From the NCBI RefSeq assembly GCF_014648675.1, contig NZ_BMRO01000004.1, positions 338,638 through 402,637 on the forward strand: 64,000 nucleotides of DNA. Reading direction: 5' to 3'. This DNA comes from Actinomadura livida (lineage in GTDB: Bacteria > Actinomycetota > Actinomycetes > Streptosporangiales > Streptosporangiaceae). A program made the position numbers and the translations under genes. Below are positions 16,208 to 24,580 of the stretch, one piece after another (position 1 is the stretch's first letter; every line of letters starts with the position of its first letter). Below the pieces are notes generated by a model. It was not told the origin of the DNA, did not search any database, and saw only the letters and a program-made list of their open reading frames with translations.

Positions 16208-16336
16208 ATGCGGAAGGGAATGCGCATCGGCCCGGACGCGCTCCGGACGATCATCGCGCTGTTCGTGCTCGCGGTGATCGTCGGGCTCGTCCGGGACACG
16301 CCGGTCCTGCGCCGGTACCTGAGGACCGGCCCGTGA
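16208..16336 (+). CDS. 42-residue membrane peptide (DUF6893-like)
   Basis: This very small protein has a basic start (MRKGMRIGPDALR) and a single membrane span at about residues 14-29 (TIIALFVLAVIVGLV), followed by a basic tail. Tiny one-span proteins of this kind (DUF6893) occur at this position in actinobacterial hydrogenase loci. A GGGGAGAGG site precedes the ATG. Its place in a tight operon and the clean hydrophobic segment support it being real. Role unknown, possibly membrane docking of the hydrogenase machinery. Confidence 0.7.
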   Translation: MRKGMRIGPDALRTIIALFVLAVIVGLVRDTPVLRRYLRTGP

Positions 16337-16361
16337 GGGCCGGACCGGGAGGTGACGGCCG

Positions 16362-16952
16362 ATGACCGTGACCGAGGTGTTCCGGCGCCGGGCCGAGCCC
16401 GCCGCCGCGCTCGCCGGGGAGGCCGGGACCATCGCCGCCGCCTGCCACGCGATGGCGGCGCGGTTCCACCGCGGGGGCCGGCTGTTCACGTTCGGGACCG
16501 GCGGCGCGGCCACCGACGCCCAGCACGTGGCGGTCGAGTTCGTCCACCCGGTGATCGTGGGGAAGCGGGCGCTGCCCGCGCTCTCGCTCACCGGGGACGT
16601 CGCGACCCTCACCGGCGTCGGCGCGGGCGCCGGCTTCGACGAGATCTTCGCGCACCAGCTCCGCTGCTTCGGCGGCCCGGACGACATGGCCCTCGGCATC
16701 TCGCCGGACGGCCGGTGCGGGAGCGTCCGGCGCGCGCTGGCGACCGCCCGCGACCTCGGGATGCTCACGGTCGCGCTGGCGGGCGGCGACGGGGGCGAGC
16801 TCGCCGGGGCGGCCGACCACCTGGTCACGGTGCCGTCCGCCGATCCGCGCGTCGTGAAGGAAGTGCACGTCACGGCCTACCACGTGCTCTGGGAACTGGT
16901 CCACGTGTTCCTGGAGCAGCCGGACGTGCTGACCGGGGAGGACGGCGCATGA
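16362..16952 (+). CDS. SIS-domain protein, GmhA-like (first copy)
   Basis: This 196-residue sugar-isomerase (SIS) domain protein is related to sedoheptulose-7-phosphate isomerase GmhA. The phosphate loop appears as FTFGTGGAATDAQHVAVEF near residues 44-62, where GmhA has GNGGS, so the loop is altered. The C-terminal helix keeps EVHVTAYHVLWELVH, with the expected His and Glu. SIS proteins are regular members of actinobacterial group 1h hydrogenase loci, yet their job there is unknown. It overlaps the following HypC-like gene by four bases (ATGA). Confidence 0.8.
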   Translation: MTVTEVFRRRAEPAAALAGEAGTIAAACHAMAARFHRGGRLFTFGTGGAATDAQHVAVEFVHPVIVGKRALPALSLTGDVATLTGVGAGAGFDEIFAHQLRCFGGPDDMALGISPDGRCGSVRRALATARDLGMLTVALAGGDGGELAGAADHLVTVPSADPRVVKEVHVTAYHVLWELVHVFLEQPDVLTGEDGA

Positions 16953-17170
16953 CGACATCCCAGGCGGGCGGGGACTGCGCGGGCGACCACTGCGTGACCT
17001 GCTCGGACGAGGCCGTCCCCGTGCGGATCCTGCGCATCGGGGACGACGGCCTCGCGGAGGTCGACACCGGGGACGGGCGGGTCGAGCAGGTCAGCGTGGC
17101 GCTGGTGGACGCCGCGGCCGGCGACACCGTCCTCGTCCACGCCAAAGAGGCCATCGGAGTCGTGAGATGA
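16949..17170 (+). CDS. HypC-like protein lacking the N-terminal Cys
   Basis: This 73-residue beta-barrel-sized protein is of the HypC/HybG/HupF group. Classic HypC needs Met-Cys at its start to carry the iron centre with HypD. Here the start is MTTSQAGGDCAGDHCVTCSD, so cysteines occur at residues 10, 15 and 18 instead. The rest (EAVPVRILRIGDDGLAEVDT, GDTVLVHAKEAIGVV) keeps the HypC pattern. It is probably a divergent paralogue with a changed metal role. It overlaps both neighbours by four bases. Confidence 0.75.
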   Translation: MTTSQAGGDCAGDHCVTCSDEAVPVRILRIGDDGLAEVDTGDGRVEQVSVALVDAAAGDTVLVHAKEAIGVVR

Positions 17171-17847
17171 CCGGCATGCAGCAGCTCTATCCGTTCCTGT
17201 ACGCGGGCGGTCCGGGGCTGGACGCGCTCATGGCCGACGTCCGCCGCTCGACCGCCGAGAAGGCGGCCGACATCGCCCGGCTGCGCGAGTCCGTCCTGGA
17301 GGAGTACGGGGAGGCCCTCGCGGTCTGCGCCGCCCGGATGGCGGACGCGTTCCGCGCCGGCGGGCGGCTCTTCACGTTCGGCAACGGCGGCAGCTCGACC
17401 GACGCGCAGGACGTCGCCGCGCTGTTCCTCAACCCGGGCGACGCCGGGCGGCCGCTGCCCGCGCTGGCCCTGACGACGGACGTCGCCGTGGTGACCGCGC
17501 TGTCCAACGACATCGGGTTCGAGGTGGTCTTCGCGCGGCAGCTCGCCGCGTTCGGGCGGCCGGGCGACATCGCGCTCGCGCTGTCCACCAGCGGGAACTC
17601 CGACAACCTGATCGCCGCGCTGCGGGAGGCGGCGCGGCGCGGCATGCTCACCGTCGGCCTCGCCGGATACACCGGCGGCCAGATGGCCGAGGAGCCCGCG
17701 TTCTCCGACGGACGGCACCACCTGTTCGTGGTGCCGTCGTCGTCCGTGCACCGCATCCAGGAGGCGCAGACGACGATCTACCACGCCCTCTGGGAACTGA
17801 CGCAGCGGGAACTCACGCAGGCGGAACTGGACCGGGAGGCCCGCTGA
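17167..17847 (+). CDS. SIS-domain protein, GmhA-like (second copy)
   Basis: This 226-residue protein is the better preserved of the two GmhA-like proteins in the operon. It has the intact phosphate loop FTFGNGGSSTDAQDVAALFL, the second loop ALSTSGNSDNLIAAL and the C-terminal HRIQEAQTTIYHALWELTQ carrying the catalytic Glu/His region. It could isomerise a phosphosugar, but no heptose pathway gene is near and its link to hydrogenase assembly is unexplained. It is coupled to genes on both sides: a four-base overlap upstream and a one-base overlap with hypC downstream. Confidence 0.85.
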   Translation: MTGMQQLYPFLYAGGPGLDALMADVRRSTAEKAADIARLRESVLEEYGEALAVCAARMADAFRAGGRLFTFGNGGSSTDAQDVAALFLNPGDAGRPLPALALTTDVAVVTALSNDIGFEVVFARQLAAFGRPGDIALALSTSGNSDNLIAALREAARRGMLTVGLAGYTGGQMAEEPAFSDGRHHLFVVPSSSVHRIQEAQTTIYHALWELTQRELTQAELDREAR

Positions 17848-18116
17848 TGTGCCTGGCGATACCTGGCGAGATCGTGGAGATCATGGCGGACCGCCCGCTG
17901 GCGACCGTCGACGTCACCGGCGTCCGGCGCTCGGTCAACATCGGCCTGCTCGACCGGGAGGCGCTCGCCGCCGGCGACTGGGTGCTCATCCATGTCGGCT
18001 TCGCCATGTCGAAGATCGACGAGGCGGAGGCGATGGCCACGCTGCGGATGCTCGAAGGGCTCGGCGAGGCCTACGACGACGAGATCGACGCACTGCGGGA
18101 ATCGAGGATCGACTGA
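17847..18116 (+). CDS. hypC: Hydrogenase assembly chaperone HypC
   Basis: This 89-residue canonical HypC starts MCLAIPGEIVEI, with the essential Cys-2 that holds the iron-dicyano-carbonyl group while it is built with HypD and handed to the hydrogenase large subunit. The C-terminus is the helical extension typical of the family. The start shares one base with the stop of the preceding SIS gene, and its own stop shares one base with hypD (TGATG). Confidence 0.93.
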   Translation: MCLAIPGEIVEIMADRPLATVDVTGVRRSVNIGLLDREALAAGDWVLIHVGFAMSKIDEAEAMATLRMLEGLGEAYDDEIDALRESRID

Positions 18117-19240
18117 TGCGCTTCGTCGACGAGTACCGGGACGCGGACAAGGCGCGGACCCTCGCGGCCTCCATCGCGTCCCTGTGCGAGCCAGGCCGCC
18201 AGTACAAGTTCATGGAGGTGTGCGGGGGCCACACCCACACCATCTACAAGCACGGGATAGAGGACTACCTGCCCGAGAACATCTCGCTCGTGCACGGCCC
18301 AGGCTGCCCCGTGTGCGTGATCCCGATGGGACGGGTGGACGACGCCATCCACATCGCGTCCCAGCCGGACGTCATCATGACGTCCTTCGGGGACATGATG
18401 CGGGTGCCGGGCGGGGACGGCTCCTTCTTCGACGCCAAGGCCGCCGGGGCCGACATCCGGATGGTGTACTCGCCCCTGGACGCGCTGAAGATCGCCCAGC
18501 GGAACCCAGACCGCCGCGTCGTCTTCATGGGGATCGGGTTCGAGACCACCGCGCCGTCCACCGCGATGACGGTGCTGCGTGCGGCGGCCCAGGGCATCGG
18601 GAACTTCTCGGTCTTCAACAACCACGTGACGATCCTCCCGGCGATCAAGGCGATCCTCGACTCGCCGGACCTGCGGCTGGACGGCTTCATCGGCCCCGGC
18701 CACGTCTCGACCGTCATCGGCTGCCGCCCGTACTCGTTCATCACCGGCGACTACGGGAAGCCGCTGGTCGTCGCGGGCTTCGAGCCGTTGGACCTGCTCC
18801 AGTCGGTGCACATGCTGCTGGCGCAGCTCGCGGCGGGACGCTCCGAGGTCGAGAACCAGTACGGCCGGGTGGTCCCGTGGGACGGCAACGCCAAGGCGCT
18901 CCAGGTCATCGGGCAGACCATGGAGCCGCGGCCCTACTTCGAGTGGCGCGGCCTCGGCTTCATCTCGCACTCCGCGCTCCGCTTCCGGGACGAGTACGCG
19001 GCCTACGACGCCGAGAGCGTCTTCGACATCCCGGGCGGCCGGGTCGCCGACCCGAAGGCGTGCCAGTGCGGCGAGGTGCTGAAGGGCGTCCTCAAGCCGT
19101 GGGAGTGCAAGGTCTTCGGGACGGCCTGCACGCCGGAGACGCCCATCGGCACCTGCATGGTCTCCTCCGAGGGCGCCTGCGCCGCGTACTACAACTTCGG
19201 CCGCTTCACCCGCGAGCGCGTCAAGGAGGCGACACGGTGA
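18116..19240 (+). CDS. hypD: Hydrogenase formation protein HypD
   Basis: This 374-residue iron-sulfur protein is the scaffold with HypC on which Fe(CN)2CO is assembled in the cytosol. Visible motifs are MEVCGGHTHTIYKHGI (Cys needed for iron binding), GPGCPVCVIP (the redox-active cysteine pair) and, at the C-terminus, the [4Fe-4S] cysteines in KACQCGEVLKGVLKPWECKV, GTACTPETPIGTCMVSSEG and ACAAYYNF. Length is normal. It overlaps hypC by one base and hypE by four. Confidence 0.96.
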   Translation: MRFVDEYRDADKARTLAASIASLCEPGRQYKFMEVCGGHTHTIYKHGIEDYLPENISLVHGPGCPVCVIPMGRVDDAIHIASQPDVIMTSFGDMMRVPGGDGSFFDAKAAGADIRMVYSPLDALKIAQRNPDRRVVFMGIGFETTAPSTAMTVLRAAAQGIGNFSVFNNHVTILPAIKAILDSPDLRLDGFIGPGHVSTVIGCRPYSFITGDYGKPLVVAGFEPLDLLQSVHMLLAQLAAGRSEVENQYGRVVPWDGNAKALQVIGQTMEPRPYFEWRGLGFISHSALRFRDEYAAYDAESVFDIPGGRVADPKACQCGEVLKGVLKPWECKVFGTACTPETPIGTCMVSSEGACAAYYNFGRFTRERVKEATR

Positions 19241-20331
19241 CCGGACGCGACACGGTGACGGGACGCGTGACGATCCGCGAGGAGCAGGTGCTCGAACGCA
19301 TCGAGCGCGCCCGGTCCCGCAAGGCACGCCTCCGCGAGGACGCCATCACGCTCGCGCACGGCTCCGGCGGCAAGGCCACCCACACCCTGATCGAGGCCGT
19401 GTTCCGCGAGGCGTTCGACAACCCGCACCTGGACCGCCTGGACGACTCCGCCCACCTCACCGTGAACGGGACCCGGCTCGCCTTCACCACCGACTCCTAC
19501 GTCGTGTCGCCGCTGTTCTTCCCCGGCGGCGACATCGGCGACCTGGCCGTCAACGGGACCGTCAACGACCTCGCCGTCTCCGGCGCGACGCCGCTGCACC
19601 TCTCGGCCGGGTTCATCCTCGAAGAGGGCTTCCCGGTCGCCGACCTGCGCCGCATCACCGAGTCGATGAGCCGGGCCGCCGAGGCCGCCGGCGTGGACAT
19701 CGTCACGGGCGACACCAAGGTCGTCGAGCGGGGCAAGGCCGACGGCTGCTACATCAACACCGCCGGGGTGGGCCTCGCGCACGCCGCCGGCGCCGAGGTC
19801 CGGCCGGGGGACGCGGTCCTCGTCACCGGCCCGATCGGCGAGCACGGCGTCACGATCATGCTGGCGCGCGGCGAACTCGACATCGAGGCCGACCTGGCGT
19901 CCGACACCGCGCCGCTGAACTGCCTGCTCGCCGAGGTCCGCGACGCCTGCCCCGGTACCGTCCGCCGCATGCGCGACGCCACCCGCGGCGGTGTCGCGAC
20001 CGTCCTCAACGAGCTGGCCTCCGACGCCGGCGCGGCCGTGGTGGTGGACGAGTCCGCCGTCCCCGTGCGGCCCGCCGTCCGCGGCGCCTGCGAGCTCCTC
20101 GGCATCGACCCGATGTACGTGGCCTGCGAGGGCCGCGCGGTGATCGTCGTCGCCCCGGAGGCCGCGGACGCCGCCCTGGCCGCGCTGCGCCGGCACCCGC
20201 TCGGCGCGGACGCCGCGGTCATCGGGCAGGTGCGCGACGACCCGCCCGGTCTCGTCCTGCTGAAGACGGTCTTCGGCGGGACCCGCATCGTCGACCTCCT
20301 GGTGGGCGACCCGCTGCCACGCATCTGCTGA
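19237..20331 (+). CDS. hypE: Hydrogenase expression/formation protein HypE
   Basis: This 364-residue PurM/AIRS-fold ATPase dehydrates the carbamoyl group passed to its C-terminal cysteine, giving the thiocyanate that becomes a cyanide ligand. The protein ends PRIC, with the essential terminal Cys, and shows LAHGSGGKATHTLIEAVF and the AFTTDSYVVSPLFFPGGDIG nucleotide region. GTG 19237 is preferred because AAGGAGG at 19223-19229 is well spaced. Two further in-frame GTGs follow within a short tandem repeat. HypF, which supplies the carbamoyl group, is not in this window. Confidence 0.96.
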   Translation: MTGRDTVTGRVTIREEQVLERIERARSRKARLREDAITLAHGSGGKATHTLIEAVFREAFDNPHLDRLDDSAHLTVNGTRLAFTTDSYVVSPLFFPGGDIGDLAVNGTVNDLAVSGATPLHLSAGFILEEGFPVADLRRITESMSRAAEAAGVDIVTGDTKVVERGKADGCYINTAGVGLAHAAGAEVRPGDAVLVTGPIGEHGVTIMLARGELDIEADLASDTAPLNCLLAEVRDACPGTVRRMRDATRGGVATVLNELASDAGAAVVVDESAVPVRPAVRGACELLGIDPMYVACEGRAVIVVAPEAADAALAALRRHPLGADAAVIGQVRDDPPGLVLLKTVFGGTRIVDLLVGDPLPRIC

Positions 20332-20482
20332 CCGCGTCCCCGCGCCGGACGATCGAACCCGACGGAACCCGCACCGGGTGCGCGCCGTCACAGTTCCGAT
20401 TCGATCACCTTCGTCCCCGTGCGGGGGTCCGGCATGGGTCGTGCCGATGCGCGGGGCGTCCAGCAGCCAGAGGGTCGCCACC

Positions 20483-21019
20483 ATGAGAAGCAGCCAGCCC
20501 GACACCGTCCGGCGGAACGGGCGCGCAAGGATCACCGCGGCTTCGGCCGCCATCGCCGCGATGGCACTGTTCGGCTCAGGGTGCGCGATACCGAACTTCA
20601 CCACCGAATCGCGGCCCACCCGCGAGCTCCCGCCGCCCCCGGAGCTCTCGACGCCGGATCTTTCGACGCCGGAGCTCCGGCAGAGCACGCTCACCGGCAG
20701 CTGGCGCGGCACCTACACCTGCCCGCAAGGGCTCATGCAGCTGAACCTCACCCTCGTCCAAAGGTCGAGCGGAACGGTCAGCGGCATCTTCCGTTTCGCC
20801 CCCGCGCCCGGCAACTCCGATGGATTGTCGGGCTCGTTCACCCTGCGGGGGCACGTCACCGGCAGTTCGCTGGCTCTGCACGGTGACTCCTGGCTCAGCA
20901 GGCCGGGCGCCTATGAAATGGTCTCGCTGAGCGCCCGCCTGTCATCCGCCGATCCCGACCAAATCCACGGCACCATTCAGAGCCCAGGGTGCGGCACGTT
21001 CACCGTGCAGCGACGCTGA
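20483..21019 (+). CDS. Putative lipoprotein
   Basis: This 178-residue protein appears secreted. A basic start (RRNGRAR) is followed by a hydrophobic stretch and LFGSGC with Cys-34, a slightly imperfect lipobox (Gly at -3). A proline/threonine linker with a repeated STPxLSTPEL unit comes next, then a beta-rich domain beginning LTGSWRGTYTCPQGLMQLNL that looks like a small lipocalin-like or AprI-like barrel. Cysteines near the start and end of the domain may pair. AGAGGG precedes ATG 20483. The longer upstream frame is arginine/proline noise. Function unknown. Confidence 0.65.
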   Translation: MRSSQPDTVRRNGRARITAASAAIAAMALFGSGCAIPNFTTESRPTRELPPPPELSTPDLSTPELRQSTLTGSWRGTYTCPQGLMQLNLTLVQRSSGTVSGIFRFAPAPGNSDGLSGSFTLRGHVTGSSLALHGDSWLSRPGAYEMVSLSARLSSADPDQIHGTIQSPGCGTFTVQRR

Positions 21020-21093
21020 AGCCTTCATATGCGGCGGAACGCCTCCGCGGCCGGGTGCGACGGCGGAGGCGGCCGGCGTCCGAGGCGTCCGGG

Positions 21094-22002
21094 TCAGGGC
21101 CGCAGGACGTACTTCCCGCGCACGCCGCCCTCCGCGACCGCGCGGTGGACGCCGGCGACCTCGTCCAGCGGCACGACCGCGTGCACCCGCACCGGCAGGC
21201 GGCCGCTCGCGGCGGCGTCCAGCAGCTCGGCGAGCCGGGCGCCGTCGGCCCGCACGTCCAGTACGCGGACGGTGACGCCGCGCTCCTCCGGCGGCGCGGC
21301 GTTCGGCAGCACGCCGACGAAGACGCCGCCGTCGCGGACCAGCGCGATGCCCCTGTCCTGGAGCGTGGCGGCGTCGGCGACCGCGTCCCAGCCGGGCGCC
21401 GCCTCCTGGGTGAAGTCGACGCCGAGGCCGCGCACGAACTTCTCGTCCCCGGCGCGGGCCAGGCCGGTGACGCGCCAGCCGCGCTCCTGGGCGAGCACGG
21501 CGGCGTTCGCGCCGACCGCGCCGGCGGCCCCGGTCACCAGCAGGCTCCGGCCCTCCCCGTCCCCGAGCAGGTCGACGAGCCGGGCCGCTGCCAGCGCGTT
21601 GAGCGGGACCGCCGCCGCGGTGGTCAGGTCGAGGCCCTCGGGGACGAGGGCGAGGTCGTCGACCGGGATGACCAGCTGCTCGGCGTAGGTCCCGAAGTCG
21701 CGGTCGAAGCCGGGGAGGATCCCCGCGACGCGGCTGCCCACCGGGAAACCGGCGTCCGGGCCGGCGGCGGCGACGGTCCCGGCGAAGTCCCAGCCGAGGC
21801 CGACGTGGCCGGTCCGCTCGATCAGCCCGATCTCGTGGAAGAACCCGGACACGACCGCCAGGTCGACGGGGTTGACCGCGGCGCCCGCGATCTCGACGCG
21901 CACCTCGCCGGGCCCCGGCTCGGTGCGGGGCACGTCGATGATCTCGATCGGGTCGGGGCCGCCCGGATCGCGGACGACGGCGGTACGGAAAGTGGTCGAC
22001 AT
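21094..22002 (-). CDS. NADP-dependent quinone oxidoreductase-type enzyme (MDR family)
   Basis: This is a 302-residue zinc-free medium-chain dehydrogenase/reductase. The GroES-like N-domain shows GEVRVEIAGAAVNPVDLAVV and the Rossmann half shows LLVTGAAGAVGANAAVLAQE for NADP(H). The C-terminus KYVLRP is standard. These enzymes reduce quinones or enals. ATG 22002 has GGGAGG upstream. It is divergent from an HxlR regulator, the classic arrangement for redox-stress-inducible reductases. Precise substrate unknown. Confidence 0.88.
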   Translation of the reverse strand: MSTTFRTAVVRDPGGPDPIEIIDVPRTEPGPGEVRVEIAGAAVNPVDLAVVSGFFHEIGLIERTGHVGLGWDFAGTVAAAGPDAGFPVGSRVAGILPGFDRDFGTYAEQLVIPVDDLALVPEGLDLTTAAAVPLNALAAARLVDLLGDGEGRSLLVTGAAGAVGANAAVLAQERGWRVTGLARAGDEKFVRGLGVDFTQEAAPGWDAVADAATLQDRGIALVRDGGVFVGVLPNAAPPEERGVTVRVLDVRADGARLAELLDAAASGRLPVRVHAVVPLDEVAGVHRAVAEGGVRGKYVLRP

Positions 22003-22033
22003 GGTCGCCTCCCATGGAGATGTTCGCTCTGCT

Positions 22034-22087
22034 CCTCCACAATGGAGGGGTAGCTCTCCATCGGGAAGAACGCACCTGGAAGTGCGT
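22034..22087. promoter_or_regulatory. Two dyads between oxidoreductase and hxlR genes
   Basis: CCTCCA/TGGAGG (22034-22048, three-base spacer) and ACGCAC/GTGCGT (22070-22087, six-base spacer) are perfect inverted repeats in the short divergent gap. Either could be the operator of the HxlR protein. The second lies closer to the hxlR start. Assignment is by position. Confidence 0.45.
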
Positions 22088-22117
22088 AGGTCACCGCGCG
22101 GTAGGAAGGAGCGGCCG

Positions 22118-22561
22118 ATGCCGACGAGGACGGCGGCCCAGAAGCGGGCCGAGGCGAAGATGGAGTACGACGCGTTCCTGGCGCGATGCCCCAGCCGGCA
22201 GCTCCTCGACCGGATCTCCGACAAGTGGGTCGCGCTGGTCCTCGCCGCGCTCGGCGGCGACGACCCGTACCCCGGGGACGACCGCGTCGGCGAGCCGCGG
22301 CCGATGCGCTACTCCGAGCTGGCGCGGCGGCTGGCCGGGGTCAGCCAGAAGATGCTCACCCAGACGCTCCGCTCCCTGGAGCGCGACGGCCTGGTCACCC
22401 GCTCGGTGACCCCGACCGTGCCGGTCACGGTCACCTACGAGCTGACCGGCCTCGGGCTCTCGCTCCACGCGGCGATCCGCGGCATCAAGATCTGGGCGGA
22501 GACGCACATGGACGAGGTGATCGCCAACCGGGCGCGGTACGACGCCCCCGGGGAGAACTGA
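22118..22561 (+). CDS. HxlR family transcriptional regulator
   Basis: This 147-residue winged-helix regulator has the HxlR layout: Cys in ARCPSRQLLDRISDKWVALV (about residue 24), a possible redox or electrophile sensor, then RYSELARRLAGVSQKMLTQT with LRSLERDGLVTR as the DNA-binding part and the wing. HxlR proteins control adjacent reductases in response to quinones or aldehydes. GGAAGGAG precedes the ATG. It is divergent from the quinone oxidoreductase-type gene, its likely target. Confidence 0.9.
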   Translation: MPTRTAAQKRAEAKMEYDAFLARCPSRQLLDRISDKWVALVLAALGGDDPYPGDDRVGEPRPMRYSELARRLAGVSQKMLTQTLRSLERDGLVTRSVTPTVPVTVTYELTGLGLSLHAAIRGIKIWAETHMDEVIANRARYDAPGEN

Positions 22562-22564
22562 CGG

Positions 22565-23518
22565 TCAGCCGGCCATCGCGGCGAGGCGGCGGGCCAGCCG
22601 GGCGGCGGCGTCCCGCAGCTCCGGCGGCTCCAGTACCTCGGCGTCGAAGCCCAGCCGGGCGATGTGCATGGCGAGCCAGTCCAGGTCGTCGCCGCCGACG
22701 CTGAGCACGCACCACCCGTCGCGGTCGTCCTCGACCCGTCCCACCTGGGGCGGGACCAGTTCGCGCACCCGGGCGGGCGGGGCGTGCAGCCGCACCCGCG
22801 CGAGATGCCGGTACGGCGCGGCGGTCACCGAGCGCTGCACGTAGGCGACCGGGTCGGGATGCTCCCGCGGCCGGAAATGCCAGGTCGTCGCCGTCACGTC
22901 CCGCATCCGGTCCAGCCGGAACGTGCGCCAGCCGCCGCGGCCGGTGTCCCAGGCCATCAGGTACCAGCGGCGGGCGGTGGCGACCATCCGCACCGGCTCG
23001 ACGGTCCGCTCCCGCTCCCCGCCGTCGCGGGCCGCGTACCGGAACCGCACCCGCACGGCGTCGCGGCAGGCCCGCGCGAGCGTCACCAGCACCTCCGCGT
23101 CGACCTCGACCCCGGGGCCGACGAGGGTCTCGGTGGCGCCGTGCACGGCCCGCACCTCGGCGCGCAGCCGGGGCGGCATCACCTGGTCGAGCTTGCTGAG
23201 CGCCCGCAGCGCCGCCTCCCCGGCCCCGGCGACCGTGCCCCCGGACGCCATCCGCAGCGACACCGCCGTCGCGATGGCCTCGTCGTCGTCCAGCAGCAGC
23301 GGCGGCAGCCGGGTGCCCGCGCCGAGCCGGTACCCGCCGCCCACCCCCGACGCCGCGTGCACCGGGTAGCCGAGAGCGCGCAGCCGCTCCACGTCCCGCC
23401 GCACCGACCGGTCGGTGACGCCCAGCTCGGCGGCGAGCTCGGCGGCGGTCCAGGACGACCGGTGCTGCAGCAGCCCCAGCAACCGCAGGACCCGCTCGGT
23501 GGTCGCCTCGACGCTCAC
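22565..23518 (-). CDS. WYL-domain transcriptional regulator (YafY type)
   Basis: This 317-residue regulator has an N-terminal HTH_11-type winged helix (about 1-60, ELAAELGVTDRSVRRDVERL), a WYL domain (about 140-220, with MVATARRWYLMAWDTGRGGW and FRLDRM) and a C-terminal WCX-like region. WYL domains bind nucleotide-type ligands or single-stranded DNA and occur in stress and defence regulation. The GTG start at 23518 lies 61 bp from the divergent DinB gene, a probable target. Confidence 0.9.
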   Translation of the reverse strand: MSVEATTERVLRLLGLLQHRSSWTAAELAAELGVTDRSVRRDVERLRALGYPVHAASGVGGGYRLGAGTRLPPLLLDDDEAIATAVSLRMASGGTVAGAGEAALRALSKLDQVMPPRLRAEVRAVHGATETLVGPGVEVDAEVLVTLARACRDAVRVRFRYAARDGGERERTVEPVRMVATARRWYLMAWDTGRGGWRTFRLDRMRDVTATTWHFRPREHPDPVAYVQRSVTAAPYRHLARVRLHAPPARVRELVPPQVGRVEDDRDGWCVLSVGGDDLDWLAMHIARLGFDAEVLEPPELRDAAARLARRLAAMAG

Positions 23519-23579
23519 GCGCCCAGCGTCCCACAGATCACGGAAGGATCCTGTCCGCGATATGGGGCAGGCTGCACCC

Positions 23580-24146
23580 ATGAGCGACCTGAAGTGGAAC
23601 CCGATCCTGCGGGACCAGCTCACCTGGCACTGGACGAACCAGCTGCGCCCCCGCATCGACGGGCTCACCGACGAGGAGTACTTCCGGGAGCCGGTGCCCG
23701 GCTGCTGGAGCGTCCGCCCGCGCGGCACCGGCACCGCGCCGGTGCAGGCCGGCTCCGGGACGATGACGATCGACTTCGCGATGCCGCCGCCCGACCCGCC
23801 GCCCTTCACCACGATCGCCTGGCGGCTCGCGCACGTCATCGTCGGCGTCCTCGCCATCCGCAACGCCTCCCACTTCGGCCGGGCGCCCACCGACTACCAG
23901 GCGTTCGAGTACGCCGAGACCGCCGACGAGGCGCTCGCCCAGCTGGACGCCGAGTACGCGACGTGGCTCGCCGGAGTAGAGTCCCTGGGCGAGGCGGGCC
24001 TCGCCCGCCCGTGCGGGGAGGCCGAGGGGCCGTACGCCGCGGACCCCATGGCGCGGCTCGTCCTGCACATCAACCGGGAGCTGATCCACCACCTGTCCGA
24101 GGTGTGCCTGCTCCGCGACCTCTACCTGCACCGGGAGACCCGATGA
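23580..24146 (+). CDS. DinB-like protein
   Basis: This 188-residue four-helix protein is of the DinB/YfiT superfamily. It has LTWHWTNQLRPRIDGLTDEE and PGCWSVRPRG at the front, and the metal-ligand histidines are expected in WRLAHVIVGV and HINRELIHHLSEV. Such proteins are often thiol-dependent S-transferases or hydrolases. The reaction here is unknown. It overlaps the following VOC gene by four bases and is divergent from a WYL regulator. Confidence 0.8.
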   Translation: MSDLKWNPILRDQLTWHWTNQLRPRIDGLTDEEYFREPVPGCWSVRPRGTGTAPVQAGSGTMTIDFAMPPPDPPPFTTIAWRLAHVIVGVLAIRNASHFGRAPTDYQAFEYAETADEALAQLDAEYATWLAGVESLGEAGLARPCGEAEGPYAADPMARLVLHINRELIHHLSEVCLLRDLYLHRETR

Positions 24147-24580
24147 CCCGCGACGTCCAGATCACCTTCGACTGCGCCGACCCGGCCGCCCTGTCCGCGT
24201 TCTGGGCCGAGGCCCTCGGCTACGAGCTGCAGAAGCCGCCCGGCGACTTCACGTCGTGGGACGAGGCGCTGGAAGCGTTAGGCGTCCCGCCCGAGAACCG
24301 CAACGACGCCTCCGCGGTCGTCGACCCCGCGGGCTCCGGCCCCCGCCTGTTCTTCCAGCGGGTACCGGAGGGCAAGCAGGCGAAGAACCGCGTCCACCTG
24401 GACGTGCGGGCCGCCCCCGGCCTGGAGGGCGAGGACCGCATGAAGGCCCTGGAGGCGGAGGCCGAACGCCTCGTCGCCCACGGAGCCACCCGCGTCCAGC
24501 GCTTCGAGCCCGCACCGCCGATGCAGTCCGGCCACATCGTGATGACCGACCCGGAAGGCAATGAATTCTGCCTCGACTGA
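24143..24580 (+). CDS. VOC family (glyoxalase-like) protein
   Basis: This 145-residue protein has two beta-alpha-beta-beta-beta units: QITFDCADPAALSAFWAEAL at the start and VHLDVRA/MTDPEGNEFCLD at the end, the pattern of the actinobacterial VOC group with the DPEGNEFCL ending. Metal ligands would be the His of VHLDV and Glu of NEFCL. Function may be dioxygenase-like, isomerase or resistance. No substrate clue is present. It is coupled to the upstream DinB gene by an ATGA overlap. Confidence 0.85.
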   Translation: MTRDVQITFDCADPAALSAFWAEALGYELQKPPGDFTSWDEALEALGVPPENRNDASAVVDPAGSGPRLFFQRVPEGKQAKNRVHLDVRAAPGLEGEDRMKALEAEAERLVAHGATRVQRFEPAPPMQSGHIVMTDPEGNEFCLD

